DNA of 14,783 bases from positions 1-14,783 of the forward strand of contig JAEZZV010000014.1 of the NCBI GenBank assembly GCA_023418375.1, written 5' to 3'. The position numbers and the translations under genes are program-made. This document shows positions 7,168-14,374 of this stretch, piece by piece. The DNA comes from Actinomycetes bacterium. GTDB lineage: Bacteria > Actinomycetota > Actinomycetes > Actinomycetales > Cellulomonadaceae. The number at the start of each line of letters is the position of its first letter. Position 1 is the first letter of the stretch. A model generated the notes under the pieces. The model was not told the DNA's origin. It searched no databases and saw only the letters and a list, made by a program, of their open reading frames with translations.

Positions 7168-10059
7168 ATGTCGATGCACAAGCTGACGGGTGGGGACGGG
7201 TACGCGTACTTGACCCGGCACGTGGCAGCGGGCGACGCCGGTCTCGAGCAGGGTGCGTCACTGACCGCCTACTACGAGCAGACGGGCAACCCGGCCGGCC
7301 GTTGGTACGGCGAAGGCCTCGCCGTACTCGGTGACATGACCCGGCGGCTCCACACGGGCGACGTCGTCACCGAGGCGGCGATGACGGCGGTGTTCCGCGA
7401 CGGCGTGGACCCGTTGACCGATGACGCACTCGGCCGGCCCTATGGCCGGTTCGATGACGGGAAGCGTCACGCCGTCGTCGGCTACGACCTCACCTTCACC
7501 GCGCCCAAGTCCGTCTCGGTGCTGTGGGCGCTGGTCGATGACGCGACGCGCGTCATCGTCTATGACGCGCACCGGGCGGCGCTCGCGTCATCGCTGGGGT
7601 TCATCGAGCAGCGCGTCATCCGCACGCGCATCGGCGACGCGGGCCGTCATCAGGTCCGCACCCGCGGGATGGTCGCCGCGGGGTTCGACCACTGGGACAC
7701 CCGGGCCGGTGACCCCAATCTGCACACCCACGTCGTCATCGCCAACAAGGTCCAAGGCCCCGACGGCGCCTGGCGGAGCCTGGACGGGCGCTCGGTGCAC
7801 GCCGCGGTCGTCACCGTCTCCGAGCTGTATGACGCGCTGCTGGCGGACGAGCTGGCGCGGCGGCTGCCGGTGGAGTGGTCGATGCGCGACCGCGGTCCCC
7901 GGCGGAGCCCGGCGTTCGAGGTCGACGGGATCGGCGAGGACCTGCTCGCACACTTCTCGACCCGGGCCGCGGCGATCCACTGCGCCGAGCAGGAGTGGCT
8001 CACCCAGTTCCAGGCGACCCACGGCCGCGCGCCGACGCGCGTGGAGACGACCCGGGCACGCCAGCACCTGACCCGCGCGACGCGCCCGCCCAAGACCGTC
8101 CGGCCGCTCGCGGACCTGCTGGCGGACTGGGCGAACCGCGCCCGTGCGCTCACGGGGCGCGAGCCGCACGACCTCGCGGCCCGCGCGCTCGCCGGCACCT
8201 ACGGGCGGGCGCTGCACGCGCACGACGTCGGCCCGGAGGTGCGCGCGGCGATGACGGCCCAGGTCCTCGATGACGTGTCCACCCGCCAGTCGGTGTGGAC
8301 GACGTGGAACCTCGGCGCCGCCGCGGTCCGCGCGTCGAAGCTGCTGCGGATGGCCTCGCCGGAAGAGCGACGGGCGCTGCTCAACGAGGTCACCACTGAG
8401 GCCGCGGCGGCGTGCGTGCACCTGGACGACAACCGCGACCCGATGACGCGGCGCGTCGGGGAGTCGCTGTTCACCTCGACCGAGCTGCTCGGCGCGGAGA
8501 AGGTCGTCATCGAGGCGGCGGAGACGATCGGCGCACCGCACCGGCCAGCTGAGATGCTCGCCGCCATCCAGCTGCGCACCGAGCGCCACCTCGGCGGGCT
8601 CGCTCCCGACCAGCGCGCCGCCGCGGAGGCCGTCATCACCTCCGGGCGTCTGCTCGACGTGCTGGTCGGGCCGGCCGGGTCGGGCAAGACCACCACCCTT
8701 GCCGCGCTGACCGCGTTCTGGCGTCACGGCGTCGGATCCGTCGTCGGGCTCGCGCCGTCGGCCACCGCGGCCCGTGCGTTGGCGGAGTCGCTCGGGGTGC
8801 CATGCGAGACGACGGCGAAGTGGCTGCACGAGTCCACCGGCGACGGCGCCACCACCCGCGCCATCCGCTACGCCGACGCCGTCGCCCGCAAGGCCAGCCG
8901 CGACTACCGGGAGCAGCGCGCGGCCAACGAGGAGCACTGGCGACTGCGGGCCGAGCAGGACCAGTGGCGCTTCTCCCCCGGGCAGCTCGTCATCGTCGAC
9001 GAGGCGTCCCTCGCCGACACCCGCACGCTCGCGGCCATCGTCGAGCAGGCACGGGCGGCCACGGCGAAGGTGCTACTCGTCGGGGACCACCTGCAACGCG
9101 GGTCCGTCGACGCAGGCGGAGCGTTCGGCATGCTCGCCCGCCGCGGACCCACCGCCGAGCTCACCAGCCTCTGGCGCTTCAGCCAGCCGTGGGAGGCGCG
9201 GGCGAGCCTCGAGCTGCGCCGCGCCCACCCGGCCGCACTCGACGCCTATGAGGCCCACGGCGCCATCACCTCCGGCGGGCACGACGCGATGCTCGACACC
9301 GCCATCGGCGCCGTCACCACGGCGCGCGAGCAGGGTCGGGTCGCGGTACTGCAGGCCGTCGACAACCGGACCGTCCGCGAGCTCAACGCCCGCATCCGCG
9401 CCGACCGCATCACCACTGGCGACGTCGCCCCGGCCGGAGTGAACCTGCACGACGGGCTGACGGCCGGCGTCGGCGACCGGATCGTCACCCGACGCAACCA
9501 CCGCCGCCTGGCCACGGCCGACGGGTTTGTCCGCAACGGCGCCCTGTGGGACGTCACCGCCGTCCTGCCCGACGGCTCCCTCCGCGTTCGACCCGCCGGC
9601 CACGCCGACGCTGCCACCGTCCGCCTCCCGGCCGAGTACGTCGCCGAGCACGTCGAACTCGGCTACGCCACGACCATCGCCCGCACCCAGGGCATGACCG
9701 TCGACGAGACCCACACCATCGCCACCCCGGGCATGGGCCGCGAAGACCTCTACGTCGCGATGAGCCGCGGCCGCCACACCAACCGCGCCTACGTCGTCGT
9801 CGACCAAGGCGACCCGGAGTGCCTGCCCGGCCACGCGCCGTCGTCGGGCCGGGAGGTGCTCGAGCAGATCCTGGCGACCAGCCACGCCGAGCCCAGCGCC
9901 ACGGAGACCTGGGACACCTACCACCCAGGCCGGAGCGCGCCCCTCGTGCCGCCGGTGAATCCACAGCAACCGTGGAACCCCGGGCCTCCACAGCCTGCGC
10001 CGTATCGCTTGACCGCGCCGCCGCCGTCGTCCGCCGATGGACCGGTGCTCGGTCGCTGA
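7168..10059 (+). CDS. MobF (TrwC/TraI-type) conjugative relaxase-helicase, 963 aa
   Basis: The protein nicks oriT, stays bound to the 5' end through a tyrosine and unwinds the strand for transfer. N-terminal TrwC relaxase domain: MHKLTGGDGYAYL (3-15), candidate catalytic tyrosines Y35-Y36 in LTAYYEQTG, YDLTFTAPKSVSVLWAL (106-122), and the metal-binding HUH-type block with H175 and the GDPNLHTHVVIAN motif (H186, H188). C-terminal RecD-like helicase: Walker A GPAGSGKT (501-508), Walker B VIVDEAS (D611-E612), VGDHLQ (638-643), RTQGMTVDETH (839-849) and LYVAMSRGRHTNRAYV (861-876). The open frame extends upstream to 6985, but the motif block and Shine-Dalgarno place the start at ATG 7168 (or GTG 7165). 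The tail after the helicase is short (about 85 residues, Pro-rich), so it is a compact member of the family. It is followed after 36 nt by xis and then int on the same strand, suggesting one transcript. Confidence 0.93.
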   Translation: MSMHKLTGGDGYAYLTRHVAAGDAGLEQGASLTAYYEQTGNPAGRWYGEGLAVLGDMTRRLHTGDVVTEAAMTAVFRDGVDPLTDDALGRPYGRFDDGKRHAVVGYDLTFTAPKSVSVLWALVDDATRVIVYDAHRAALASSLGFIEQRVIRTRIGDAGRHQVRTRGMVAAGFDHWDTRAGDPNLHTHVVIANKVQGPDGAWRSLDGRSVHAAVVTVSELYDALLADELARRLPVEWSMRDRGPRRSPAFEVDGIGEDLLAHFSTRAAAIHCAEQEWLTQFQATHGRAPTRVETTRARQHLTRATRPPKTVRPLADLLADWANRARALTGREPHDLAARALAGTYGRALHAHDVGPEVRAAMTAQVLDDVSTRQSVWTTWNLGAAAVRASKLLRMASPEERRALLNEVTTEAAAACVHLDDNRDPMTRRVGESLFTSTELLGAEKVVIEAAETIGAPHRPAEMLAAIQLRTERHLGGLAPDQRAAAEAVITSGRLLDVLVGPAGSGKTTTLAALTAFWRHGVGSVVGLAPSATAARALAESLGVPCETTAKWLHESTGDGATTRAIRYADAVARKASRDYREQRAANEEHWRLRAEQDQWRFSPGQLVIVDEASLADTRTLAAIVEQARAATAKVLLVGDHLQRGSVDAGGAFGMLARRGPTAELTSLWRFSQPWEARASLELRRAHPAALDAYEAHGAITSGGHDAMLDTAIGAVTTAREQGRVAVLQAVDNRTVRELNARIRADRITTGDVAPAGVNLHDGLTAGVGDRIVTRRNHRRLATADGFVRNGALWDVTAVLPDGSLRVRPAGHADAATVRLPAEYVAEHVELGYATTIARTQGMTVDETHTIATPGMGREDLYVAMSRGRHTNRAYVVVDQGDPECLPGHAPSSGREVLEQILATSHAEPSATETWDTYHPGRSAPLVPPVNPQQPWNPGPPQPAPYRLTAPPPSSADGPVLGR

Positions 10060-10083
10060 CCACCGCCACACCCAACCCAACAG

Positions 10084-10089
10084 AAGGAG
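10084..10089 (+). promoter_or_regulatory. Ribosome binding site of the excisionase-like gene
   Basis: AAGGAG with 6 nt spacing to ATG 10096 is a strong site in the 36-nt gap after the relaxase, supporting the 70-aa reading frame as a real gene. Confidence 0.6.
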
Positions 10090-10095
10090 AAGGTC

Positions 10096-10308
10096 ATGAC
10101 CACCACCGCACAGCACACCGTCCCCGCCACCCCGGCGCGGCAGTACTACCGCGTGAAGGACGCGGCGCGGGTGCTCGGGGTGCCGCCCCGGACGCTGTAC
10201 CACCTGGTCGAGCACGAGCAGATCCCGTACCGGCGGCTCGGCACGGTGATCCTTCTCCCCGCGGCCTGGGTCGAGCGCGAGCCGACGATGCCGGTCAAGC
10301 GGCGCTGA
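10096..10308 (+). CDS. xis: Excisionase-like helix-turn-helix protein (70 aa)
   Basis: The 70-residue protein contains a winged HTH of the MerR/excisionase type: YYRVKDAARVLGVPPRTLYHLV (about 17-38), then the wing IPYRRLGTVILLPAAWVER (about 43-61). Proteins of this size and pattern next to a tyrosine integrase usually act as recombination directionality factors, binding near the att site and favouring excision. Its stop overlaps the integrase start in TGATG, so the two are probably translated together. A simple transcriptional regulator is the alternative. Confidence 0.82.
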   Translation: MTTTAQHTVPATPARQYYRVKDAARVLGVPPRTLYHLVEHEQIPYRRLGTVILLPAAWVEREPTMPVKRR

Positions 10309-11450
10309 TGTCCGTCACCAGGCGGCAGCACTCGACGGGCAAGGTGACCTGGCGCGCAAAGGTGTTCTTCGAGGGCCGGGTCATCGCGCAGCGGTCGTTC
10401 GAGCGCCGGGTCGACGCCAAGCGCTGGGAGGCCGACCAACTCGCGAAGCTGGACGCCGGCTCGTGGATCGACCCGGCGCGCGGGCGGATGACATTCGCGG
10501 CGCTGGCCGAGGAGTGGCAGGCCTCGCGCGGTCACCTGGCGGTGCGCAGCCAGGAGACCACGCGGTTCCTGCTCGACAAATACGTGATCCCGGAGATCGG
10601 GGCATACCCGATCTCCGGGATCTCGGCGGCCGACATAGAACGGGTGATGTCGGCGCTGACGGCGCGCGGGCTGGCGACGGCCACGCGGCGTCGTGCGCTG
10701 TCGATGATGCGGCTGGTGTTCGACTACGCGATCCGCGACCGGCGGCTCTCCGTGAACGTCGCGCGGATGGTGGCGCTGCCGCGTGGAGGGACCAAGCGCG
10801 AGCCGCACTGGCTGCGGCCCGAGCAGCTCGGCCGGCTGGTCATGGCGGTGCCGCCGCTGTGCCAGCCGGTCGTGCTGTTCCTCGGGACCACGGGGTGCCG
10901 GTTCTCGGAGATGGCCGCGCTGCGGGTCGACGACGCCGTGCAGACACCGCACGGGCTCGGCGTACGGGTCCACCGCGCCGCGACACAGTCCAAGCGGACC
11001 AGCGGGGCGGTGTTCGGGCCGACGAAGACCCACCAGACGCGGACCGTGCCCGTGCCGGCGGCGCTGGACGAGTACGTGCGGACGCGGGTCGCGTTGGCGG
11101 GGCCGGGCTCGTACCTGTTCCCGAGCCCGACCGGTGGCGTGTGGACGAACACCAACTTCCGGGCGCGGTCCGGATGGATGGAGGCGACGCGGCGGGCCGG
11201 GGTCGAGGGGACGACGATCCACGATCTGCGGCACACCGCGGCGTCGCTGCTCATCGCGGCCGGGGCGGACGTGAAGGCGGTGCAGGTGATCCTTGGACAC
11301 TCGACCGCGACGATGACGATGGACCTCTACGGGCACCTGTTCAGCGAGGCGACGTGGCAAGCGATGGAGCGGCTGCCGGTGATACCGCTGATGCAGGCGC
11401 CGCGGGCGATAGAGGCCTCCGTGGCGGGCCGCAACCCGGACACCAAGTGA
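10308..11450 (+). CDS. int: Tyrosine site-specific integrase, 380 aa
   Basis: Catalyses integration into and excision from the tRNA-Arg att site. N-terminal arm-binding region (about 1-60, with WRAKVFFEGR), SAM-like core-binding domain (about 62-150, TFAALAEEWQ to LVFDYAI), then the catalytic domain. Catalytic residues visible: R198 in TTGCRFSEMAAL, K240 in GPTKTHQTRTVPVP, H305 and R308 in HDLRH, H331 in LGHS and the nucleophile Y341 in MDLYGHLF. Length and architecture are normal for phage and ICE integrases. The open frame runs further upstream, but that part is a shadow of the relaxase; ATG 10308 overlaps the xis stop (TGATG). It lies 1.75 kb from attR, separated from it by the HEPN cargo rather than directly adjacent. 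Confidence 0.95.
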   Translation: MSVTRRQHSTGKVTWRAKVFFEGRVIAQRSFERRVDAKRWEADQLAKLDAGSWIDPARGRMTFAALAEEWQASRGHLAVRSQETTRFLLDKYVIPEIGAYPISGISAADIERVMSALTARGLATATRRRALSMMRLVFDYAIRDRRLSVNVARMVALPRGGTKREPHWLRPEQLGRLVMAVPPLCQPVVLFLGTTGCRFSEMAALRVDDAVQTPHGLGVRVHRAATQSKRTSGAVFGPTKTHQTRTVPVPAALDEYVRTRVALAGPGSYLFPSPTGGVWTNTNFRARSGWMEATRRAGVEGTTIHDLRHTAASLLIAAGADVKAVQVILGHSTATMTMDLYGHLFSEATWQAMERLPVIPLMQAPRAIEASVAGRNPDTK

Positions 11451-11505
11451 GCGAGGCCCTGCCGAGCATCCGGCGGCCCGGAACCGGGGGAAAGCGCCTC
11501 CTCGA

Positions 11506-11527
11506 CCATCGGCTCAACGAACGATGG
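11506..11527. terminator. Weak hairpin after the integrase
   Basis: CCATCG and CGATGG form a 6-bp perfect stem with a 10-nt loop, 56 bp after the integrase stop and between convergent genes. There is no T-run, so this is only a candidate. Confidence 0.25.
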
Positions 11528-11574
11528 AGCAAGAGCGGCCGCGCGCGCTCTCTCCCGACAGGCGACGCCGATAC

Positions 11575-11589
11575 ATCCGACGGTCGGAT
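11575..11589. terminator. Short hairpin at the end of the HEPN gene
   Basis: ATCCGA-CGG-TCGGAT is a perfect 6-bp stem with a 3-nt loop, touching the HEPN stop codon on the minus strand. It could end transcription of the HEPN gene or of the integrase from the other side. No T-run. Confidence 0.3.
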
Positions 11590-12521
11590 CACCGCCTGGA
11601 CTTCGGCGCATACTTGGTCAGCACCCACGGGACGCCGCAGGGCGAGGCCGCAAGGCTGGCTCCGGCCCACGTAACCCAGGCGCCTGATTCCACGCGGAGC
11701 GACAGGGGTACGTGCTGCGCCCTCATGAGACCCGCCGTCGATTCCAAGTGGTCAGCGAGCCCATCAGCCATCGATGACACCACTCCCGCAGTAAGCAGGA
11801 GGGCATTGAGCGCATGCGTTTCATGGAGACGCCAGTCACGCACGGGGTCCTGGCCATTCAACGTGGGCGTCAGAACGCGGGTTGCGCAGGTGGCATTCAG
11901 TCTCTCGACCGCCGAAACGTCCGACGCGTTGATGGCCTTCTGCGCCCCGAGCGTCCCGCGCAAGAGCGCAACTTCGTGCTTGCTGAAGACAACGACTGAA
12001 GAATCCTGATGGGCGAACGAATGCCTGATCCGCACGAATCTGTCGAGAAGCTCGGCCACCTCGCTGCCTGCCCAGGTACGCTCCTGGTTGTAGATCGTCC
12101 ACAGGTTATGCGAGGTCCGAGAGCCAACGGATTCGGGGTCTCGGAAAGCCGGCGCCGACGTCCTGAGCCGCACCTTGAGATTGGCCATCGGGTCAAATCC
12201 GACGAATGCTTCCATCATCTTGCGTACTTCGGCCGAATTCGGGTTCTGCATTAGGCGCGCGATCGTCGCCTCAATAATCCGCATTGCACCGGATTGCAGG
12301 CCCTGGGCTCGCAGCGCCTCGACCGCTAGAGCTTCTGTCGCTTCCTCGACCACGCCGACCGATGCGGCGACAATGGCGCGGTAGAGCGACGCCTGTCGGG
12401 CGTCAGACCGTCCGTTCGCGGCCTTGCGGGTCTGAGCTATCTCGACGAGATCCGTCGCGGTGAGAAGTGCTCGCGAACTCCGATCGAGTGCCGCCTGAAG
12501 TGGGTGCGCAGTAGTCACCAT
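11589..12521 (-). CDS. HEPN-motif protein (310 aa), candidate RNase of a defence or toxin system
   Basis: The helical protein carries a clear HEPN signature, RFVRIRHSFAHQD (161-173), where R166 and H171 give the R-x4-H active-site pattern of HEPN ribonucleases. Earlier helices include SLYRAIVAASVGVVEEATEALAVEAL (45-70), the layout seen in RiboL-PSP-HEPN and MAE_28990-type HEPN proteins; which subfamily it belongs to is unresolved. HEPN proteins often cut tRNA or mRNA in abortive-infection and toxin-antitoxin systems. I chose ATG 12521 (the frame extends to 12608) because the upstream residues are Arg/Gly-rich and because this ATG overlaps the stop of the preceding ORF as ATGGTGA. No MNT nucleotidyltransferase partner is adjacent. 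It lies between int and attR on the opposite strand, a usual place for cargo, and its codons look less GC-biased than those of int. Confidence 0.78.
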   Translation of the reverse strand: MVTTAHPLQAALDRSSRALLTATDLVEIAQTRKAANGRSDARQASLYRAIVAASVGVVEEATEALAVEALRAQGLQSGAMRIIEATIARLMQNPNSAEVRKMMEAFVGFDPMANLKVRLRTSAPAFRDPESVGSRTSHNLWTIYNQERTWAGSEVAELLDRFVRIRHSFAHQDSSVVVFSKHEVALLRGTLGAQKAINASDVSAVERLNATCATRVLTPTLNGQDPVRDWRLHETHALNALLLTAGVVSSMADGLADHLESTAGLMRAQHVPLSLRVESGAWVTWAGASLAASPCGVPWVLTKYAPKSRR

Positions 12522-13195
12522 CCTGACCGTACGCCGTCCGCCGCCTTCCCGGGCCACGTTGAGCGACTGCTGCCTGCGGGCGTCGGCCGGCCGCGCACCT
12601 CTCGGCACAGCTCGAGCGGAAGGTAACGCGGACGCGGGGCGAGCGATGACGATGCTCGACTTGCGGCATGCGCGCTGCTCCTCGCAGCCGAGGCGCCCGT
12701 CAAGGCATTCGCTGCCCTAGAGAACTGCGCGAGGGCAGCACGGACAGTCCGCTTCAGCCCCGGGCCGAGATGGCTCAGTGTGTCTTGGACGTCCGCGTGC
12801 AGCGACTGGGGGTTGAGCAGGCGCTGCCAGGACACTCCCCGCCCGCGCGCACACCAGTGCTCGATCTCCTGCGTCAAGGTGGCGAGGGGTAGGCGCTCCG
12901 GTACACGACCCTCCTGCGTCAGCACGCGGCGCAGCGACCCTAGCCACTCTGGGTCTCCGGCGGTACGTAGGCTCGGCGGCATTCTCCCGGCACTGTCTTG
13001 CACGCCGACCAGTGTGCAGTCTGGGAGCGGCATGCGCACCGCATCTTGGCGTCCGCCGGCGTCCGTCCACGTCCCTGACAGACCGTCCACGCCCTGAGAC
13101 AAGTCGCTGACCACACGCTGACCAATGCCCGGCAAATCGGACACTGCCCCGGCCGACGCCGCGGCACCCATACCGCCGCTGACCTGCAACAACAC
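12515..13195 (-). CDS. Hypothetical protein upstream of and overlapping the HEPN gene
   Basis: An open frame of 226 codons ends in a TGA that overlaps the HEPN start (ATGGTGA), suggesting a two-gene operon. The middle (about 79-160, with GDPEWLGSLRRVL, LTQEIEHWC and LKRTVRAALAQFSRAANAL) looks like helical protein with GC-rich third positions. The ends look poor: the first 50 residues cover the arm repeats and begin 5 bp from the tRNA, and the last 30 are Arg/Ser/Pro-rich. The start may be internal, for example ATG 13033; no good Shine-Dalgarno supports any choice. No family recognised. It could be a degraded gene or a chance frame. Confidence 0.35.
   Translation of the reverse strand: MLLQVSGGMGAAASAGAVSDLPGIGQRVVSDLSQGVDGLSGTWTDAGGRQDAVRMPLPDCTLVGVQDSAGRMPPSLRTAGDPEWLGSLRRVLTQEGRVPERLPLATLTQEIEHWCARGRGVSWQRLLNPQSLHADVQDTLSHLGPGLKRTVRAALAQFSRAANALTGASAARSSAHAASRASSSLAPRPRYLPLELCREVRGRPTPAGSSRSTWPGKAADGVRSGW
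13105..13124 (+). repeat. Tandem arm-type repeat, right (2 x CGCTGACCA)
   Basis: CGCTGACCA occurs twice with an 11-bp period, identical in orientation and spacing to the left copy at 932-951 (19 of 20 bases shared). It ends 74 bp before the attR repeat. In the circular form the two tandem pairs would flank the attP core almost symmetrically. Confidence 0.6.
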
Positions 13196-13198
13196 TCT

Positions 13199-13241
13199 GT
13201 GCGCCTGGGCAGATTCGAACTGCCGACACCCGCTTTAGGAG
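13199..13241 (-). repeat. attR: direct repeat forming the 3' half of tRNA-Arg
   Basis: This copy of the 43-bp repeat supplies the 3' part of the intact tRNA-Arg, from the anticodon loop to the discriminator base. The remaining 5' half (13242-13272) is unique chromosomal sequence. Integration therefore rebuilt a whole tRNA at this end. Confidence 0.88.
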
Positions 13242-13272
13242 AGCGGTGCTCTATCCCCTGAGCTACAGGCGC
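13200..13272 (-). tRNA. tRNA-Arg (anticodon CCT)
   Basis: The minus strand folds as a 73-nt cloverleaf: acceptor GCGCCTG/CAGGCGC with discriminator A, D-arm with TAGCTCAGGGG, anticodon stem CCGCT/AGCGG around loop CTCCTAA (anticodon CCT, reading AGG), and T-arm GGCAG-TTCGAAT-CTGCC. The CCA end is not encoded. It is the integration target of the element, and its 3' half is the att repeat. Confidence 0.95.
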
Positions 13273-13473
13273 GCGGGACAGGCGGAAAACGTGTTCAGCA
13301 ACCCGCCGGCGATCTCGACCGGCACTGCTGAGCGCGTTCTCGCTGGTCCCTTGCTGCGCCGACCCGGGCCGTGCGGTCCGATCGGCGCGGGTTCAGCCTA
13401 CCGGTGCCGTGGCTCGGGGTGCGCCGACAGCTCCTCGAGGGGGCTGGAGTCGCCGTCTTTCAGTTCGGGGGCC

Positions 13474-14115
13474 TCAGGCGGCGGGGGCGAGTGCCTGGAT
13501 GCGCTGCCGTTGACGGTGATGCCAGTCGGCCACGGCGTTGTGCGTCACTGCGAAGGAGAGGGTGACGAGCCCTTGCCGTTCGACCGTGAGGGCGACCATG
13601 CGACCGCGCTAGAGCCAGTCGTCGAGCTGGGAGTGGGACGACTCGGCGTCGTTGCGCCGCCCGTGCGTCTTCGTATAGACGGGCGTGCCCGGTGGGTGCA
13701 TGCGAAGGCGCTCAGGGCGGTTGAACCCGGTCCGGTTGTCGCCCTCCGAGGACGTCAGCAGCTCGGTGTGGGCGTGGCCGCGCGGCAGTGTCAGGTCGAC
13801 GTACCAGCGGACCGCGGGGGCGTGACCGCGGGCGTAGACCTTGCGCGGCAGACCGTGGAAGAGAACGGTGACCTTCTCGTCGGCGAGAGCCCGAGCGCGC
13901 TGCGTGCCGGCGCGGGGCAAAGGGCTCACCGCCCCCACGCCGGCGCATCTCTGCGTGCAACCGACGCCGCCCAGAACGGTAAGCCGTTCAGGGACGCGGA
14001 AGGCTCGCCAGGGTGCGTACGACCGACTACAGCACGTCACCCGAGCTGCGAGCAGGTCTCGGGCCGCCATCCCGGGATGCAGCCCGAGGAGCGTGTCCGC
14101 CCAGTCCGTCAGCAC
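13474..14115 (-). pseudogene. Transposase-like gene remnant interrupted by TAG
   Basis: The minus-strand frame contains WYVDLTLPRGHAHTELLTS, GDNRTGFNRPERLRMHPPGTP and VYTKTHGRRNDAESSHSQLDDWL, a pattern I associate with actinobacterial DDE-type transposase C-termini (GRRNDAES would hold the last acidic residue). It meets a TAG at 13609-13611, but the same frame then continues for 45 sense codons with plausible protein (RGRMVALTVERQGLVTLSFAVTHNAVADWHHRQRQ) to a TGA at 13474-13476. The N-terminal part (14115 to about 13850) looks less coherent and may contain frameshifts. No intact inverted repeats were identified. It lies on the chromosomal side of the tRNA, outside the element. Confidence 0.5.
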
Positions 14116-14302
14116 GACCGAGGAGGCACCGGCAAACCCGCAAGGCTGGTGATGACCGAGGCGACCTGCGCGAGCGTCTCTGGCGTCCGCCAGTCGACGT
14201 CGAGCGCCTCCCCCGCCACGTCACCTCGACCAACGCGACCAGCTCATCGCCCTCCAGCACGGTGATCCGCCCCGCGGACACCTCCGAGAGCCGACCGCTC
14301 AC
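14109..14302 (-). pseudogene. Small ORF with apparent frameshift, downstream of the Imm52-like gene
   Basis: On the minus strand, one frame reads VSGRLSEVSAGRITVLEGDELVALVEVT and then turns Arg/Ser-rich, while the next frame takes over with VAGEALDVDWRTPETLAQVASVITSLAGLPVPP before a TGA at 14109-14111. The switch near 14215 suggests a one-base indel in a gene of roughly 65-90 codons. The beginning may lie further up, where another frame holds an ATG at about 14367. No family recognised. Confidence 0.35.
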
Positions 14303-14374
14303 CCCGGCGAACGTGCTGCCGGTGGCTCCTGGTCGGCTCCCCCGCCTCCGGTTCCTGAGGTCATGTCGCCGCTT

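Larger units (their letters stand above)
807..13241. mobile_element. Integrative mobilizable element in tRNA-Arg, carrying Shedu and HEPN cargo
   Basis: The limits are set by a 43-bp direct repeat (42/43 identical) at 807-849 and 13199-13241; the distance between copies gives an element of 12,392 bp. The right copy lies in an intact tRNA-Arg gene and the left copy is only its 3' half, the usual result of tyrosine-recombinase integration at a tRNA 3' end. Inside are a tyrosine integrase, an excisionase-like HTH protein, a MobF relaxase, a candidate oriT and symmetrical arm repeats near both ends. No VirD4-type coupling ATPase, mating-pair gene or replication initiator is visible, so I call it mobilizable rather than conjugative. 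Cargo: a 1094-aa solenoid-like protein, a small ORF, a Shedu nuclease, a WapI-type immunity-like protein, a HEPN protein and one hypothetical ORF. Whether it still excises is unknown. Confidence 0.88.

Noticed and set aside
7588..8937. A 449-codon minus-strand frame
   Set aside because: It is antisense to the relaxase, whose motifs are unmistakable; its composition (Arg/Gly/Val-rich) is the usual shadow in high-GC DNA.
9073..10215. A 380-codon minus-strand frame rich in Gly, Val and Asp
   Set aside because: Antisense to the relaxase helicase domain and the xis gene, with low-complexity shadow composition.
9546..10307. N-terminal extension of the integrase reading frame
   Set aside because: The extension is almost pure Arg/Pro and lies over the relaxase and xis genes; the real start is ATG 10308, overlapping the xis stop.
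10146..11360. A 404-codon minus-strand frame and a 403-codon plus-strand frame (10463-11674) over the integrase
   Set aside because: Both overlap the integrase, which carries all catalytic residues; both are Arg/Pro/Gly-rich shadows.
13246..14265. A 339-codon plus-strand frame covering the tRNA 5' end and right flank
   Set aside because: It begins inside the tRNA, runs antisense to the transposase-like remnant, has Arg/Gly/Val-rich shadow composition and shows no family signature.
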